This document shows positions 41,752 to 50,998 of a DNA stretch of 64,000 nucleotides, piece by piece. Positions within the stretch are counted from its first letter, which is position 1. Every line of letters begins with the position of its first letter. The notes beneath the pieces were generated by a model. It was not told where the DNA came from and searched no databases. It worked only from the letters and a program-made list of their open reading frames with translations. The stretch lies in NCBI GenBank assembly GCA_017479705.1, contig JAFVCA010000037.1, forward strand, positions 1 through 64,000, in the 5' to 3' direction. This DNA is from Bacteroidales bacterium (GTDB lineage Bacteria; Bacteroidota; Bacteroidia; Bacteroidales; P3). The position numbers and the translations under genes are program-made.

Positions 41752-42801
41752 TTACTGTATGTCGTTCTTGTCGAGGGGCTGGGAGAGGAGGTTGGTGAAG
41801 TTGCCGGCGGAATCGAATTCCATGCGGGTGTATTTGAGTTTGTTGCCCAGTCCGCGGACTTTCTGGCTGATGACTACATAGGTGTAGGGCTTGGGTTTCT
41901 TGCCGTCGATACGCCATTTGGAGTCGTAGGTGTAGACGATCATGCGCTCGATTTTGTAGCTTTCGCCTTTGTATTTTTGCTGAAGGTATTTGACGATGGC
42001 AGCGGTGTAGTGGTTTTTGTCGAGCACTTTGCCTGTCATCATGTGTGCCTCGGAGATTGCGTCGTAGACTTCTTCCATTTCAACGCCTTGGCGGTTGATG
42101 TAGTATGCCACGACGAGGTTGGGGACGCGGTTGACCCATTCGGGGCCTTCAACGACTTTGGAGGGAGGGCAGATTTTGGTGAAGTGGGCGGTGATGCCGG
42201 AGGTGGTATCGATGCTGACGACTTCGGGCACATCCTCGACGGGAGCGGGACGCTTGCCGCCTTTGTTGCTCTTCAGGTTGCGGAGGTGTTCGTCGTCAAC
42301 GTCGTCGTCGGGATTGTTGAGGGTGTAGAATTCGCGCTTGACGGCATCGGGGTCGGGGGCGTTGCTTTTCTGCAGACGGCCGCGGGGGTCGAAGATGAGT
42401 TCGTTGTCGTCGTAGCCGACGCCGGTTTTGACAATCATCATGCGGTAGTATACGTCGCCGTCCATTTGCTCGACATAGTCGATGGAGCGGATGCGGTAGC
42501 CGGGATAGTTGTCAATGAAATAGCGGTTCATGGCTGTGGGGCAGTCTTCCTGTTTGGTGGGGAAGGAGCTGTACTGCCAGTCGCCGTTGTGGGTGAAGTA
42601 GGCACGGCCGTGTTGGCCGTCGTAGACAAATTCGGCCACATATTGTCCGGGTGAACGATACCAGGTCTTCACCTTGTAGGAGTCGTACTTTCTGTCCAGT
42701 GCATTCAAAACGGATTTGGGCACCTGGGTCTCTTTAATCTTGGTCTGTGCCATGGTCGTCAGCGGCAGGACAAGAAGGAGCAAAAGAACAATCTTTTTCA
42801 T
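41752..42801 (-). CDS. Secreted protein with PepSY-like domains
   Basis: 349 residues. Signal peptide, then two regions of the PepSY-like/BLIP-like type (VPKSVLNALDRKYDSYKVKTWYRSPGQYVAEF and AMNRYFIDNYPGYRIRSIDYVEQ), a charged linker, and a C-terminal unit with VKYLQQKYKGESYKIERM. Such proteins are secreted and of unknown role. It precedes the NUDIX gene. Confidence 0.7.
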   Translation of the reverse strand: MKKIVLLLLLVLPLTTMAQTKIKETQVPKSVLNALDRKYDSYKVKTWYRSPGQYVAEFVYDGQHGRAYFTHNGDWQYSSFPTKQEDCPTAMNRYFIDNYPGYRIRSIDYVEQMDGDVYYRMMIVKTGVGYDDNELIFDPRGRLQKSNAPDPDAVKREFYTLNNPDDDVDDEHLRNLKSNKGGKRPAPVEDVPEVVSIDTTSGITAHFTKICPPSKVVEGPEWVNRVPNLVVAYYINRQGVEMEEVYDAISEAHMMTGKVLDKNHYTAAIVKYLQQKYKGESYKIERMIVYTYDSKWRIDGKKPKPYTYVVISQKVRGLGNKLKYTRMEFDSAGNFTNLLSQPLDKNDIQ

Positions 42802-42929
42802 CTATTCAAAATATTTTGCCCTCAAAAACGAGATATTTGTTTTTTTATTGTTTCAAAAGTTAAAAAAATATTCGACGCTTGTTGTAAAGTATTGTATATG
42901 CGGGTTTGGCGTGACGATAATATTTCCTC

Positions 42930-44225
42930 TTATTGTTTGAAAAGCACGTCTTTGCGGTCGGGGCTGATGGAGACGGCCATGACATGGACGCCGGTGGCTA
43001 TTTCGAGTGCATCGAGATAGTTGAGGAGGTTTTGGGGCAGCGCTTTGTAGTCGGTGATGCCTTCGAGGCTTTGTTTCCAACCGGGGAAGGAGCGGAGGCG
43101 GGGTTTGATTTCGACCTCGTTGAATTCGAAGGGGATTTCGTGGGTGGTGTGGCCGTCGATGTCGTAGTCGGTGCACATCTTTATTTCGTCGAAGTCGTTC
43201 ATGACGTCGGGCTTGGTGACGAAGAGGTCGGTAACACCGTTGAGCATGCAGGCGTAGCGGAGGGCCGGGATGTCAATCCATCCACAGCGGCGGGGGCGGC
43301 CGGTGGTGGCGCCGTATTCGTGGCCGAGGTCGCAGAGGAGTTTTCCGGTCTCGTCAAAGAGTTCGGTGGGGAATGGACCGGCACCTACGCGGGTGCAGTA
43401 GGCCTTGCTGATGCCCATGACGCGGCCGATGCGCGAGGGCGCGACACCCAGGCCGGCACAGACACCGGCGGTAATGGTGCTGGAGGAGGTGACGAAGGGG
43501 TAGGAGCCGAAGTCGATGTCGAGCATGGAGCCTTGGGCCCCTTCGGCAAGGACGCGCTTGCCCTCGTCGAGGCAGTGGTTGATGAAGTATTCGCTGTTGA
43601 TGAGCTGGAACTGCTTGAGGAGCGAGAGGGATTCGAGCCATGTCTTTTCGTATTCGTCAATGGCCATGCCGTCGATTTTGAAGGAGGCGATGTCGAACTT
43701 GAGGGTGTGAGCTGTTTGCAGGTGCTGGCATTTGAGGAGCTCGTATTTCTCGCGGAAGTCGATGGCGGTAATGTCGCCCACGCGGAGGCCGCAACGCGCA
43801 ATCTTGTCGGTATAGGCCGGGCCGATGCCTTTGAGGGTGGAACCTATCTTGGCGTTGCCTTTGGCTTGTTCGTTGGCGGCGTCGAGGAGGCGGTGGGTCG
43901 GGAGGATGAGGTGGGCTTTTTTGGAGATATAAAGGTTTTTGGTGGCGTCGACACCACGTTGGCGCAGGGCTTCGACTTCGTGTTTGAAGATATTGGGCTC
44001 GATGAGTACACCGTTGCCGATAACGTTCAGTTTGTCTTCGTGGAAAATGCCGGAGGGTATGATGTGCAGAACGTGTTTGGTGCCGTTGAATTCTAAAGTG
44101 TGGCCGGCGTTGGGGCCTCCCTGAAAGCGTGCAATGACATCATAGTCGGGAGTAAGGACGTCGACAATTTTGCCCTTTCCCTCGTCTCCCCACTGGAGAC
44201 CCAGCAGAACATCTACATTGCTCAT
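42930..44225 (-). CDS. purA: Adenylosuccinate synthetase
   Basis: 431 residues, complete. GLQWGDEGKGKIVD at the start, NAGHT, SMLDIDFGSYPFVTSS, GVCAGLGVAP and the C-terminal TGRPRRCGWIDIPAL are PurA landmarks. Makes adenylosuccinate from IMP, aspartate and GTP on the way to AMP. -7 element TATCTTTG at plus 44269-44276; no clear -33. Confidence 0.95.
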   Translation of the reverse strand: MSNVDVLLGLQWGDEGKGKIVDVLTPDYDVIARFQGGPNAGHTLEFNGTKHVLHIIPSGIFHEDKLNVIGNGVLIEPNIFKHEVEALRQRGVDATKNLYISKKAHLILPTHRLLDAANEQAKGNAKIGSTLKGIGPAYTDKIARCGLRVGDITAIDFREKYELLKCQHLQTAHTLKFDIASFKIDGMAIDEYEKTWLESLSLLKQFQLINSEYFINHCLDEGKRVLAEGAQGSMLDIDFGSYPFVTSSSTITAGVCAGLGVAPSRIGRVMGISKAYCTRVGAGPFPTELFDETGKLLCDLGHEYGATTGRPRRCGWIDIPALRYACMLNGVTDLFVTKPDVMNDFDEIKMCTDYDIDGHTTHEIPFEFNEVEIKPRLRSFPGWKQSLEGITDYKALPQNLLNYLDALEIATGVHVMAVSISPDRKDVLFKQ

Positions 44226-44418
44226 AGTAATATGACTTATATTAAAGTTAGTGTTTCAATATCGTATGCAAAGATACGACTATTTTTTCAATTGGATAAA
44301 TTTTTTCTTTTCCAGAAGGCTTGTTTGGTGCCTATCGCTCCATGTTTCTGATGTTTAGCGCGGCTGTCCGTCTTGGCCAAAAAGACCGGGGAAGCACCAT
44401 GGTTGAGGGTGGGAAGGG

Positions 44419-45069
44419 TTATTCTTTGTCGCGCTGATGCTTGAACCACTCAACAAATTCGGGCAGGTCGTCGAGGGGACGGAAGCCGGATTTGAAGGGT
44501 TCTTTGGGCATGGGGCAGAGCTCGACATAGCCGATGAGGGTGGTGCAGTCGAACTCGCCGATGAGGGCTTCGATGGTGACGTAGACACCGACAAGGAGGT
44601 CGTCGTCTTCGAGTTGGTCACGACGGGGGCTCATGCCGTTGGCGAGGTCTGGCAGGGCTACGCGAAGGCCGATGATGTCAGGCTCTTCATCATTCTGGAG
44701 TTGCATGAAGGCCATCTTGGCGGTTTCGAAGCGGTATTTGTCAAAAAGTACTTTGAGGTTCTTGCCTTTGGGTTGGCGGAAGGGGATGAACTCCCACCAG
44801 TCAATGTCCGGCGCATTGTCGGTGAGTGCCACGACGTAGCGGAACAGGTCGAAGTCGCCTTCGGCACTGAAGGTGAGGGTGCGGCCTTGGGCGGTCTGTT
44901 CGCCAATCTCGAAGGTGAGACCGTCGCAGTAGGCGGTGAGCTGGTGCTGCATCTCGTCGAGGAGTTGCTGGCGTGCGGGCTCGTCGAGGTCGTTGAGCAT
45001 GGTGAGCCGTTCACTGTTGGCTTCAAACCAGTTCCAGAATAATTCGGGATGAATGTTGTCAGGGTTCAT
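44419..45069 (-). CDS. Conserved-looking cytoplasmic protein, 216 residues
   Basis: No signal peptide. Acidic; N-terminus MNPDNIHPELFWNWFEANSE is followed by an alpha/beta domain (GRTLTFSAEGDFDLFRYVVALTDNAPDIDWWEFIPFRQPKG), which resembles DUF695-type proteins. The real start is the ATG at 45067-45069, just after murB (11 bases). Role unknown. Confidence 0.65.
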   Translation of the reverse strand: MNPDNIHPELFWNWFEANSERLTMLNDLDEPARQQLLDEMQHQLTAYCDGLTFEIGEQTAQGRTLTFSAEGDFDLFRYVVALTDNAPDIDWWEFIPFRQPKGKNLKVLFDKYRFETAKMAFMQLQNDEEPDIIGLRVALPDLANGMSPRRDQLEDDDLLVGVYVTIEALIGEFDCTTLIGYVELCPMPKEPFKSGFRPLDDLPEFVEWFKHQRDKE

Positions 45070-45080
45070 GGGAATGGGGA

Positions 45081-46082
45081 TTAAAGGATGATTGCTTCTT
45101 TTTCGAGGGTGACGCCGAAGCGCTGGCGCACGTCGGCGGTGACGGCATCGGCCAGGGCCACCACTTCGCCGCCGGTGCAGCCGCCCAGATTGACGAGGAC
45201 GAGGGCTTGCTTGTGGTACACGCCGCAACGGCCTAAGGAACGGCCTTTCCACCCGGCGCGTTCTATGAGCCATCCGGCCGCCAGCTTGTAGCCGTCGGGG
45301 ACGGGGAAGGCAACAATGTCGGGATATAGGGCTTTGAGTTGTTCGTAGTGCTCAGGGGTGACGATGGGGTTTTTGAAGAAACTGCCCGCACTGCCGGTCT
45401 CTTCAGGACGGGGCAGCTTGCTCCAGCGGAGGGCGGCAATGGTGTCGGCCAGCTGGGTGGGAGTGGGATGGACAGTGCCCGCCGCGGCCAGGGCATCGGC
45501 CAGGGCTTTGTACTGGATGGAGGGAGCGAAGTCTGAGCGAAGACGGAAGGTAACGGACCAGACGATGTATTGACCTTTGAGCTCCTCTTTGAAAATGCTG
45601 CTGCGGTAGCCGAAGTGGCATTCGGCATTGGTGAAGATGCGCTCCCTGCCTGTGGCGGCATGGATGGTGCGGACGGAGTGGATGATGTCTTTGGCCTCGA
45701 TGCCATAGGCTCCCACGTTCTGAACGGGAGCGGCACCGACAGTGCCGGGTATGGCTGTGAGGTTTTCTGCGCCATGCCAGTGGTTGGCAATGCAGTGGCG
45801 GACAAAGGCGTCCCACTCCTCGCCAGCAGCGGCCTCAATCAGTAGGCTGCCTGTTGCAGGGTCGGGGTCCAAAAGATGGATTCCTTTATTTTCGAGGTGG
45901 AGGATGGTGCCGCGGTAATGGGAGGTGAAGACGACGTTGCTTCCCCCGCCAAGAATGAAGAACGGGGTGTTGGCCAGGGAGCCCTCGGCAATGAGGTCGA
46001 GGAGTTGCTGCTTGTCGGTGACGACAAGGTAGCGGTCGGCTGTGGCTGGGAGGGCAAAGGTGTTGTATATCATGGATGCCAA
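45081..46082 (-). CDS. murB: UDP-N-acetylenolpyruvoylglucosamine reductase
   Basis: 333 residues (start possibly the fourth codon, MIYN). FAD domain with LGGGSNVVF, YAGIPGTVGAAPVQNVGAYG (read as IPGTVGAAPVQNVGAYG) and RSSIFK; the third domain carries the Ser acid of GSAGSFFKNP and Glu region near LVNLGGCTGGEV. Reduces the enolpyruvyl product of MurA to UDP-MurNAc. Eight bases after the patatin gene, so probably cotranscribed. Confidence 0.94.
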   Translation of the reverse strand: MASMIYNTFALPATADRYLVVTDKQQLLDLIAEGSLANTPFFILGGGSNVVFTSHYRGTILHLENKGIHLLDPDPATGSLLIEAAAGEEWDAFVRHCIANHWHGAENLTAIPGTVGAAPVQNVGAYGIEAKDIIHSVRTIHAATGRERIFTNAECHFGYRSSIFKEELKGQYIVWSVTFRLRSDFAPSIQYKALADALAAAGTVHPTPTQLADTIAALRWSKLPRPEETGSAGSFFKNPIVTPEHYEQLKALYPDIVAFPVPDGYKLAAGWLIERAGWKGRSLGRCGVYHKQALVLVNLGGCTGGEVVALADAVTADVRQRFGVTLEKEAIIL

Positions 46083-46090
46083 AAGAGGGT

Positions 46091-48388
46091 TTAGAATACG
46101 TAGCCGATGTTCAGGTACAGTCCTGCGCGGCGGGTGAAGTCGTTCCAGTTGAAGTCGAGCGAGATGGGGCCGAGAGGGCTGTTGTAGGCGGCGCGGAGGG
46201 CAAAGCCGAAGTTGAATTTATGGGTGGCATCGACGTGGCCGGGCCAGTCGGATGAGTAGATGACGTTGGGCATGAAGTAGAGATAGACCTTGTTGAAAAG
46301 GCGGTAGCGGACATCAACACGGGCAATGGCTGCAAAGTCGTCAACACGGATGGGGCGGATTAGACCCATGAAGGCCAGTTGGTGGTCCAGATAGCGGCCG
46401 GGGATGCTGCCACCGACCAGGTTGTCGTACCAAGCGGAATTTTTGCCCAACACCAAACGGGCATTGAGCTGGGGAATGAAGGTGAGTTTGGGGTTGGCCT
46501 CCAAATAGGTCTGGGCGGAGAGGCTGAAGTCGAGGAAACTGAGGTCCATTTGCTTGAAGAGGTAATTGTTGTCGATGTGCCAGCCCATGTCGGCACTGCC
46601 GTAGAAACCGCGTGTGGCGAAGTAAGGATTGTCGAGATTGTCGAAAACACTGTGGAAGAAGGCCCCGAAGAATCCCTTTGCATGGTCGAAATGGAAGATT
46701 CCGTCGTACAGCACATTGTCAAGAGAGAAACTGCCCAGATTTGAGTAGATGTCCTCGTCGAGGCCGAAAGCAAAGGTGATGTCGCGGAGGTGGAATTCGG
46801 AGATGAAGAGGCTGAAGTTGTGGTGGTTCACCTTCCAGACGGAGTAGGCCGAGGTGTCGGAGGCACTGAGGTTGAGCGTGCTGTTGTGGTAGCGATAGGC
46901 GAAATTGACATCGCCGAGCCCCATGTTGCACCATGACAGTTTGGTTCCCAGACGGATGTTGTAGTTGAGGTTGGCGTCTATGCCCAGTTTGAAGCCTGAG
47001 AGCTTTTGCTCGTTGATGCCGATGTGGAGGAGGAGGGCTGCTTTCTCCTGTGAGTCGTAGCGGAAGCCAAGGGAGAGCAGGTGGGGTTCGGCAGGCTCGA
47101 AATTGATGACCAGGCGGTAGGCATCCAGCTTGGGGTTGGGGGAGCGGTTGGTGCTGTCGGGATAGAGGTTGTAGAGGATGCTGGAGTAGGCTTCGGTGCC
47201 CATCAGGAGACCGATGGCCCGTTGGATTTCATTGATTGTGGAGAAGGAGCCGCTGCGGAGACCGCCTTTGTTGATGAGCCAGTTGGCGTCGGAGCGCAGC
47301 ACTCCGCGGTAGTAGACGGTGGAGAGCCAGATGGAGTCGTCAGGTTGCAGGGCTTTGACGCGCGGGGCTTGCAGGGTTTTGTGGCAGGGGCCGTATTGTT
47401 CGAGTATGGCCTTCAGCGCCAACAGCTCCTGGCGGTGGGCTTTGGCGCAGAGGTAGCCCCGCATCACCATGGTGTCGATGGCGCTCTTGCTAAAGCTGAG
47501 CATGTTGTAGCCAGTGATGTCGGGGTGCATGTATATGTTGCAGAGTTTGCGGTTCTCGCTGCGGTTGTTCTGGACGGCAATGCTGAGGTATTGTGACAAT
47601 TGCTGCGGGAGGGATTTCATCTCTTCGGGGTCGGTGCGGAGCTCTTCGGCCAGTTCGATACCGATGACATAGTTGGCTCCCATCTTCAGGCAGAGGTCTA
47701 CGGGGAAGTTGTTCACCATGCCGCCGTCGGCTAACAGGTGCCCGTCCCATTCCACGGGCGAGAAGACGCCGGGGATGGCCATACTGGAGCGGATGGCTTT
47801 AGGGAACAGGCCGTGGTCGAGAATCACGGAGTCGCCAGTTAGGATGTCTGTGGCAACACAGCTGAAGGGGATGGGTAGTTTGTGGAAGTCCATGGTGTCG
47901 TTGTAGCCCACGCTGAGTCGGCTGAAGAGGTTGATGAGACTGGCACCATTGATGACACCACTGGGCAAGGTGGAGAGGATGTTGAAGGAACGCTCTTCGA
48001 AATTGCCAGACCCAAAGGGGACGGAAAAGAGGTAGGTGCTTCGGCGGGCACGGATGGTGGAGGACTGGTAGTAGCGGTCCACGTTGTTGCTCATGTAGAT
48101 GGACCAGTCCATGTCGGCAATAAGGTCGGCCATCTCGTCGGGGGTGTAGCCCAGTGAGTAGAGCCCGCCGATGATGGAGCCCATGCTGGTGCCAGCCACG
48201 TAGTCTACAGGGATACCAATCTCCTCAAGGTATTTCAGCACTCCGATGTGGGCAGCACCTTTGGCACCGCCGCCACTGAGGGCTAATCCCACCTTGGGGC
48301 GTTGACTTGTTTGTGTGTCGGGGCTTTGTGCAGAGGCGTTGGTCAGCACCACAAGGAGGGGGAGGAGTATGAGGAGCGCTTTTTTCAT
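46091..48388 (-). CDS. Patatin-like phospholipase with C-terminal outer-membrane barrel
   Basis: 765 residues. Signal peptide; patatin domain about 30-320 with GGGAKGAAHIGVL, GTSMGS (Ser nucleophile) and DGGMVNNFPVD (Asp); POTRA-like middle about 340-400; 16-strand-type barrel in the last half ending LNIGYVF. This is the PlpD/FplA-like class: lipase passenger tied to a BamA-type translocator (type Vd) . Site of action is the outer membrane or outside. 13-base gap to the next upstream gene. Confidence 0.88.
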   Translation of the reverse strand: MKKALLILLPLLVVLTNASAQSPDTQTSQRPKVGLALSGGGAKGAAHIGVLKYLEEIGIPVDYVAGTSMGSIIGGLYSLGYTPDEMADLIADMDWSIYMSNNVDRYYQSSTIRARRSTYLFSVPFGSGNFEERSFNILSTLPSGVINGASLINLFSRLSVGYNDTMDFHKLPIPFSCVATDILTGDSVILDHGLFPKAIRSSMAIPGVFSPVEWDGHLLADGGMVNNFPVDLCLKMGANYVIGIELAEELRTDPEEMKSLPQQLSQYLSIAVQNNRSENRKLCNIYMHPDITGYNMLSFSKSAIDTMVMRGYLCAKAHRQELLALKAILEQYGPCHKTLQAPRVKALQPDDSIWLSTVYYRGVLRSDANWLINKGGLRSGSFSTINEIQRAIGLLMGTEAYSSILYNLYPDSTNRSPNPKLDAYRLVINFEPAEPHLLSLGFRYDSQEKAALLLHIGINEQKLSGFKLGIDANLNYNIRLGTKLSWCNMGLGDVNFAYRYHNSTLNLSASDTSAYSVWKVNHHNFSLFISEFHLRDITFAFGLDEDIYSNLGSFSLDNVLYDGIFHFDHAKGFFGAFFHSVFDNLDNPYFATRGFYGSADMGWHIDNNYLFKQMDLSFLDFSLSAQTYLEANPKLTFIPQLNARLVLGKNSAWYDNLVGGSIPGRYLDHQLAFMGLIRPIRVDDFAAIARVDVRYRLFNKVYLYFMPNVIYSSDWPGHVDATHKFNFGFALRAAYNSPLGPISLDFNWNDFTRRAGLYLNIGYVF

Positions 48389-48400
48389 GTGTAGGGATGG

Positions 48401-49531
48401 CTATTGTTTGACAAGTCGGATGGTGCGGGTGTCTGTTCTCGACAGGATGGACAATAGGTATATGCCTGGGGCAAGATCCCTCATATCAATGATGGAGGTG
48501 GGCTGATTGAGTTTGCACGCCCGCAGCCGGCGACCATTGATATCGTAGAGTACGGCATCGAAACAGTGGGCGGGTCCGTCAACTACAATGGTGGCTTCGG
48601 TTGTGGTAGGATTGGGATAGACGGTGATTTGCGTTTTGTGTTCGGGGAATTGGAAGTTGATGCCGGCTGCCACGGTGTCGACCTGTGTGGTGTCCACCTG
48701 AGTGGTGTCGTTATGCAGGGTGTCGACCTGAGTGGTGTCGGATTGCGTGGTGTCTATGGGGCATTGACGCAGCCAGTAACAGATGGTGTCGTACACCACG
48801 GTCTGCACTACGTTGCGGATGGTTTGGGCAACACGCTCGTCGATGCCGGGGTTGTAGGTGATGGGTTGTGGCGATTTGCGGAATATGAGCGTGTAGAAAG
48901 CACATGCAGCGGCATAGCTCCCCTCCAATGAGGGATGGCTGCCGTCGCCGGCATAGAGGTGGATGTCGTCGAAATTTGTGCGGATGTGGCGCCACACGCG
49001 CCCCACAGGGCAGATGGAGGCGTCGTAGGTGCGCCCCATGTACATGTAGCGTTCATAGAGAAGGCTGTCCATGCCCTCGTAGGTGGCCAACGGGGGGAAC
49101 ACAGTACCGTTTTGAGGGTCGCCGTTTTCGCGTCCCCATGTCATGTAGAGCATGGCTTCGCCGTTCAGGTTGTTGGCATAGACGGAGTCTATCAGCTGCT
49201 GGGCATAGGGGAAACATTCTGCTTCGACCTGAAACTGAGGGAAAGAGGGCAGCTGGCTCTGCTCCTGTAGCACCACAACGTCCCATCCGCCTTCGCGTAT
49301 CAGGTCCATAGACCTGTTGGTGCAGTGCTGCTGAAAGGTACACCCTCCGGGGGTGTTGCTTTCGTATTCCACACGGTCGCCCATGCTTTGGGCCACATTC
49401 TGGACCAGCAAGGGGAGGTTGTTGACCTCCGTATAGCTGTTGCCGATAAATAGCACCCGTTTGCTGTCCCCTTGGGTCCAGCCTATGTGGACGAGGCACA
49501 ATGCAAAAACGAGCAAGATGATTTTTTTCAT
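48401..49531 (-). CDS. SGNH hydrolase (DUF4886-like) with type IX sorting domain
   Basis: 376 residues. Signal peptide; FIGNSYTEVNNLP carries the Ser of the SGNH/GDSL box, with DVVVLQEQSQ and GDGSHPSLEGSY (the His region). Residues about 258-290 are a Thr/Gln/Asp tandem repeat (DTTQVDT and variants). The last 80 residues (ITVYPNPTTTEATIVV ... GIYLLSI) are a Por secretion-type C-terminal sorting domain. Hydrolyses esters or acetyl groups on carbohydrate, outside the cell. Confidence 0.85.
   Translation of the reverse strand: MKKIILLVFALCLVHIGWTQGDSKRVLFIGNSYTEVNNLPLLVQNVAQSMGDRVEYESNTPGGCTFQQHCTNRSMDLIREGGWDVVVLQEQSQLPSFPQFQVEAECFPYAQQLIDSVYANNLNGEAMLYMTWGRENGDPQNGTVFPPLATYEGMDSLLYERYMYMGRTYDASICPVGRVWRHIRTNFDDIHLYAGDGSHPSLEGSYAAACAFYTLIFRKSPQPITYNPGIDERVAQTIRNVVQTVVYDTICYWLRQCPIDTTQSDTTQVDTLHNDTTQVDTTQVDTVAAGINFQFPEHKTQITVYPNPTTTEATIVVDGPAHCFDAVLYDINGRRLRACKLNQPTSIIDMRDLAPGIYLLSILSRTDTRTIRLVKQ
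48673..48765. repeat. Degenerate tandem repeat coding for the TTQVDT linker
   Basis: Units of about 15-30 bases built from GTCGACCTGAGTGGTGTC and variants repeat through the hydrolase linker. Repeat number could vary between strains. Confidence 0.7.
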
Positions 49532-49546
49532 ATAGTCAGTGTTGGT

Positions 49547-50998
49547 TTAATTGTCATGGGATTGTTCTGGCTTGATGGGTCCGTTGGGTCCGCGCTCTTT
49601 GCGGGGTTTACGTTCGGGCGGTACGTAGCCAGGGACAAAGACCTTACGCTGGTTGTAGAGCAGGATGGCTGAAAGGGCGGCACCCAGCATGTCGCTGATG
49701 GTGCAGCTGCACCATACGCCGGAAAGGCCGTCGCCGCCTAAGCCAATGTACACCAGCGGAACCAGAAACATCATGGGGATTAGGAAAATAAACTGGCGTG
49801 AAAGACTGGTGACAATGGCAATCCAAGGCTTGTCAATAGACTGGAAGAATTGTGAGTTCGTCACCGTGAAGCCAATGAGCGGAGCCATCACCAGCAGATA
49901 GCGCATGGCGGGCACGGCTATCGTTATCAGCTGCGGGTCGTCGTTCATCATCATTACCAACATCTTCGGGATGATGAGGGCGAGCAGCATGCCCACAATG
50001 CCTGTCCCGACATTCCATTTCAGCGAGAGGGAGTAGACATGCTTGAGCCTGAGGTTGAGCCCTGCGCCGTAGTTGTACCCGGCAATGGGCTGCATGCCTT
50101 GGCAGATGCCCATCATAATCATGAACACAATCATCGAGACCCTGTTGACCACTCCGTATGCACTCACGGCAAGGTCGCCGCCGTAGGTAAGCAGCTGGTG
50201 GTTCAGCAGTGCCACCACTGCACATGAGGCCACGTTCATGGAGAAGGGGCTCACGCCGATGGCAAGGATATTCTTGATGATGTACATCTTGGGTTGCCAG
50301 CAGTGCCGTTTAAAGCGGATGAATGATTTGGGATTTGTGAAGTGCAGGACAGCCAGCAAGGCCGAGAAGGCCATGGAGATTGTGGTGGCCCAGGCTCCGC
50401 CGCGGATGCCCCAGCCTAACCCGACAATAAACAGGGCGTCGAGGGCAATATTGAGCAGTGCGCCGCTCACCTGGATCCACATCGATTTAGATGCGTATCC
50501 CGAAGCGCGTATCAGCCCCGAAAGGTTGAATGTTAGAGTGGTAAGGAACATGCCGGGGAGCACAATGTCCATGTAGTCCTGGGCCATGGAGATGGTGGTG
50601 GCCGATGCCCCAAAAAGGGCCAGGATGGGGCGCATGAACAGGTAGCCCGCCGAGACAAACAAGGCTCCAAAGAAAAAGGTCAGAATCATGCTGTTGCCCA
50701 GAATCTTCTCGGCCCAGCGCACATCCTTTCTTCCCAGCACGATGCTCATGCGGGCTCCCGCTCCGGCACCCACCAGCGACCCGAAGGCGTGGATGATGTT
50801 CATGATGGGGAGCGTGATGGCAAGGGCGGCAAGAATCAGTGCCCCGTTCTCCACATGGCCGAGGAAGATGCTGTCCACCAAGTTGTAGACTGTGGCAATG
50901 ATTTGTGTCACCACGGCGGGCAGCGTGTATTTCCACAGCAGCGAACGGATGTTCCGTGTGCCTAATTCTTTGGTCGTGTCTTTTGTCTCGTTGCTCAT
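49547..50998 (-). CDS. MATE family efflux transporter
   Basis: 483 residues, 12 membrane helices, in two homologous halves; the first starts at about residue 20 (LLWKYTLPAVVTQIIATVYNLVDSIFLG), as do MATE/DinF-type Na+- or H+-driven multidrug transporters. Its ATG is directly at the stop of the M20 gene (no spacer), so the two are one operon. Substrate unknown. Confidence 0.9.
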   Translation of the reverse strand: MSNETKDTTKELGTRNIRSLLWKYTLPAVVTQIIATVYNLVDSIFLGHVENGALILAALAITLPIMNIIHAFGSLVGAGAGARMSIVLGRKDVRWAEKILGNSMILTFFFGALFVSAGYLFMRPILALFGASATTISMAQDYMDIVLPGMFLTTLTFNLSGLIRASGYASKSMWIQVSGALLNIALDALFIVGLGWGIRGGAWATTISMAFSALLAVLHFTNPKSFIRFKRHCWQPKMYIIKNILAIGVSPFSMNVASCAVVALLNHQLLTYGGDLAVSAYGVVNRVSMIVFMIMMGICQGMQPIAGYNYGAGLNLRLKHVYSLSLKWNVGTGIVGMLLALIIPKMLVMMMNDDPQLITIAVPAMRYLLVMAPLIGFTVTNSQFFQSIDKPWIAIVTSLSRQFIFLIPMMFLVPLVYIGLGGDGLSGVWCSCTISDMLGAALSAILLYNQRKVFVPGYVPPERKPRKERGPNGPIKPEQSHDN

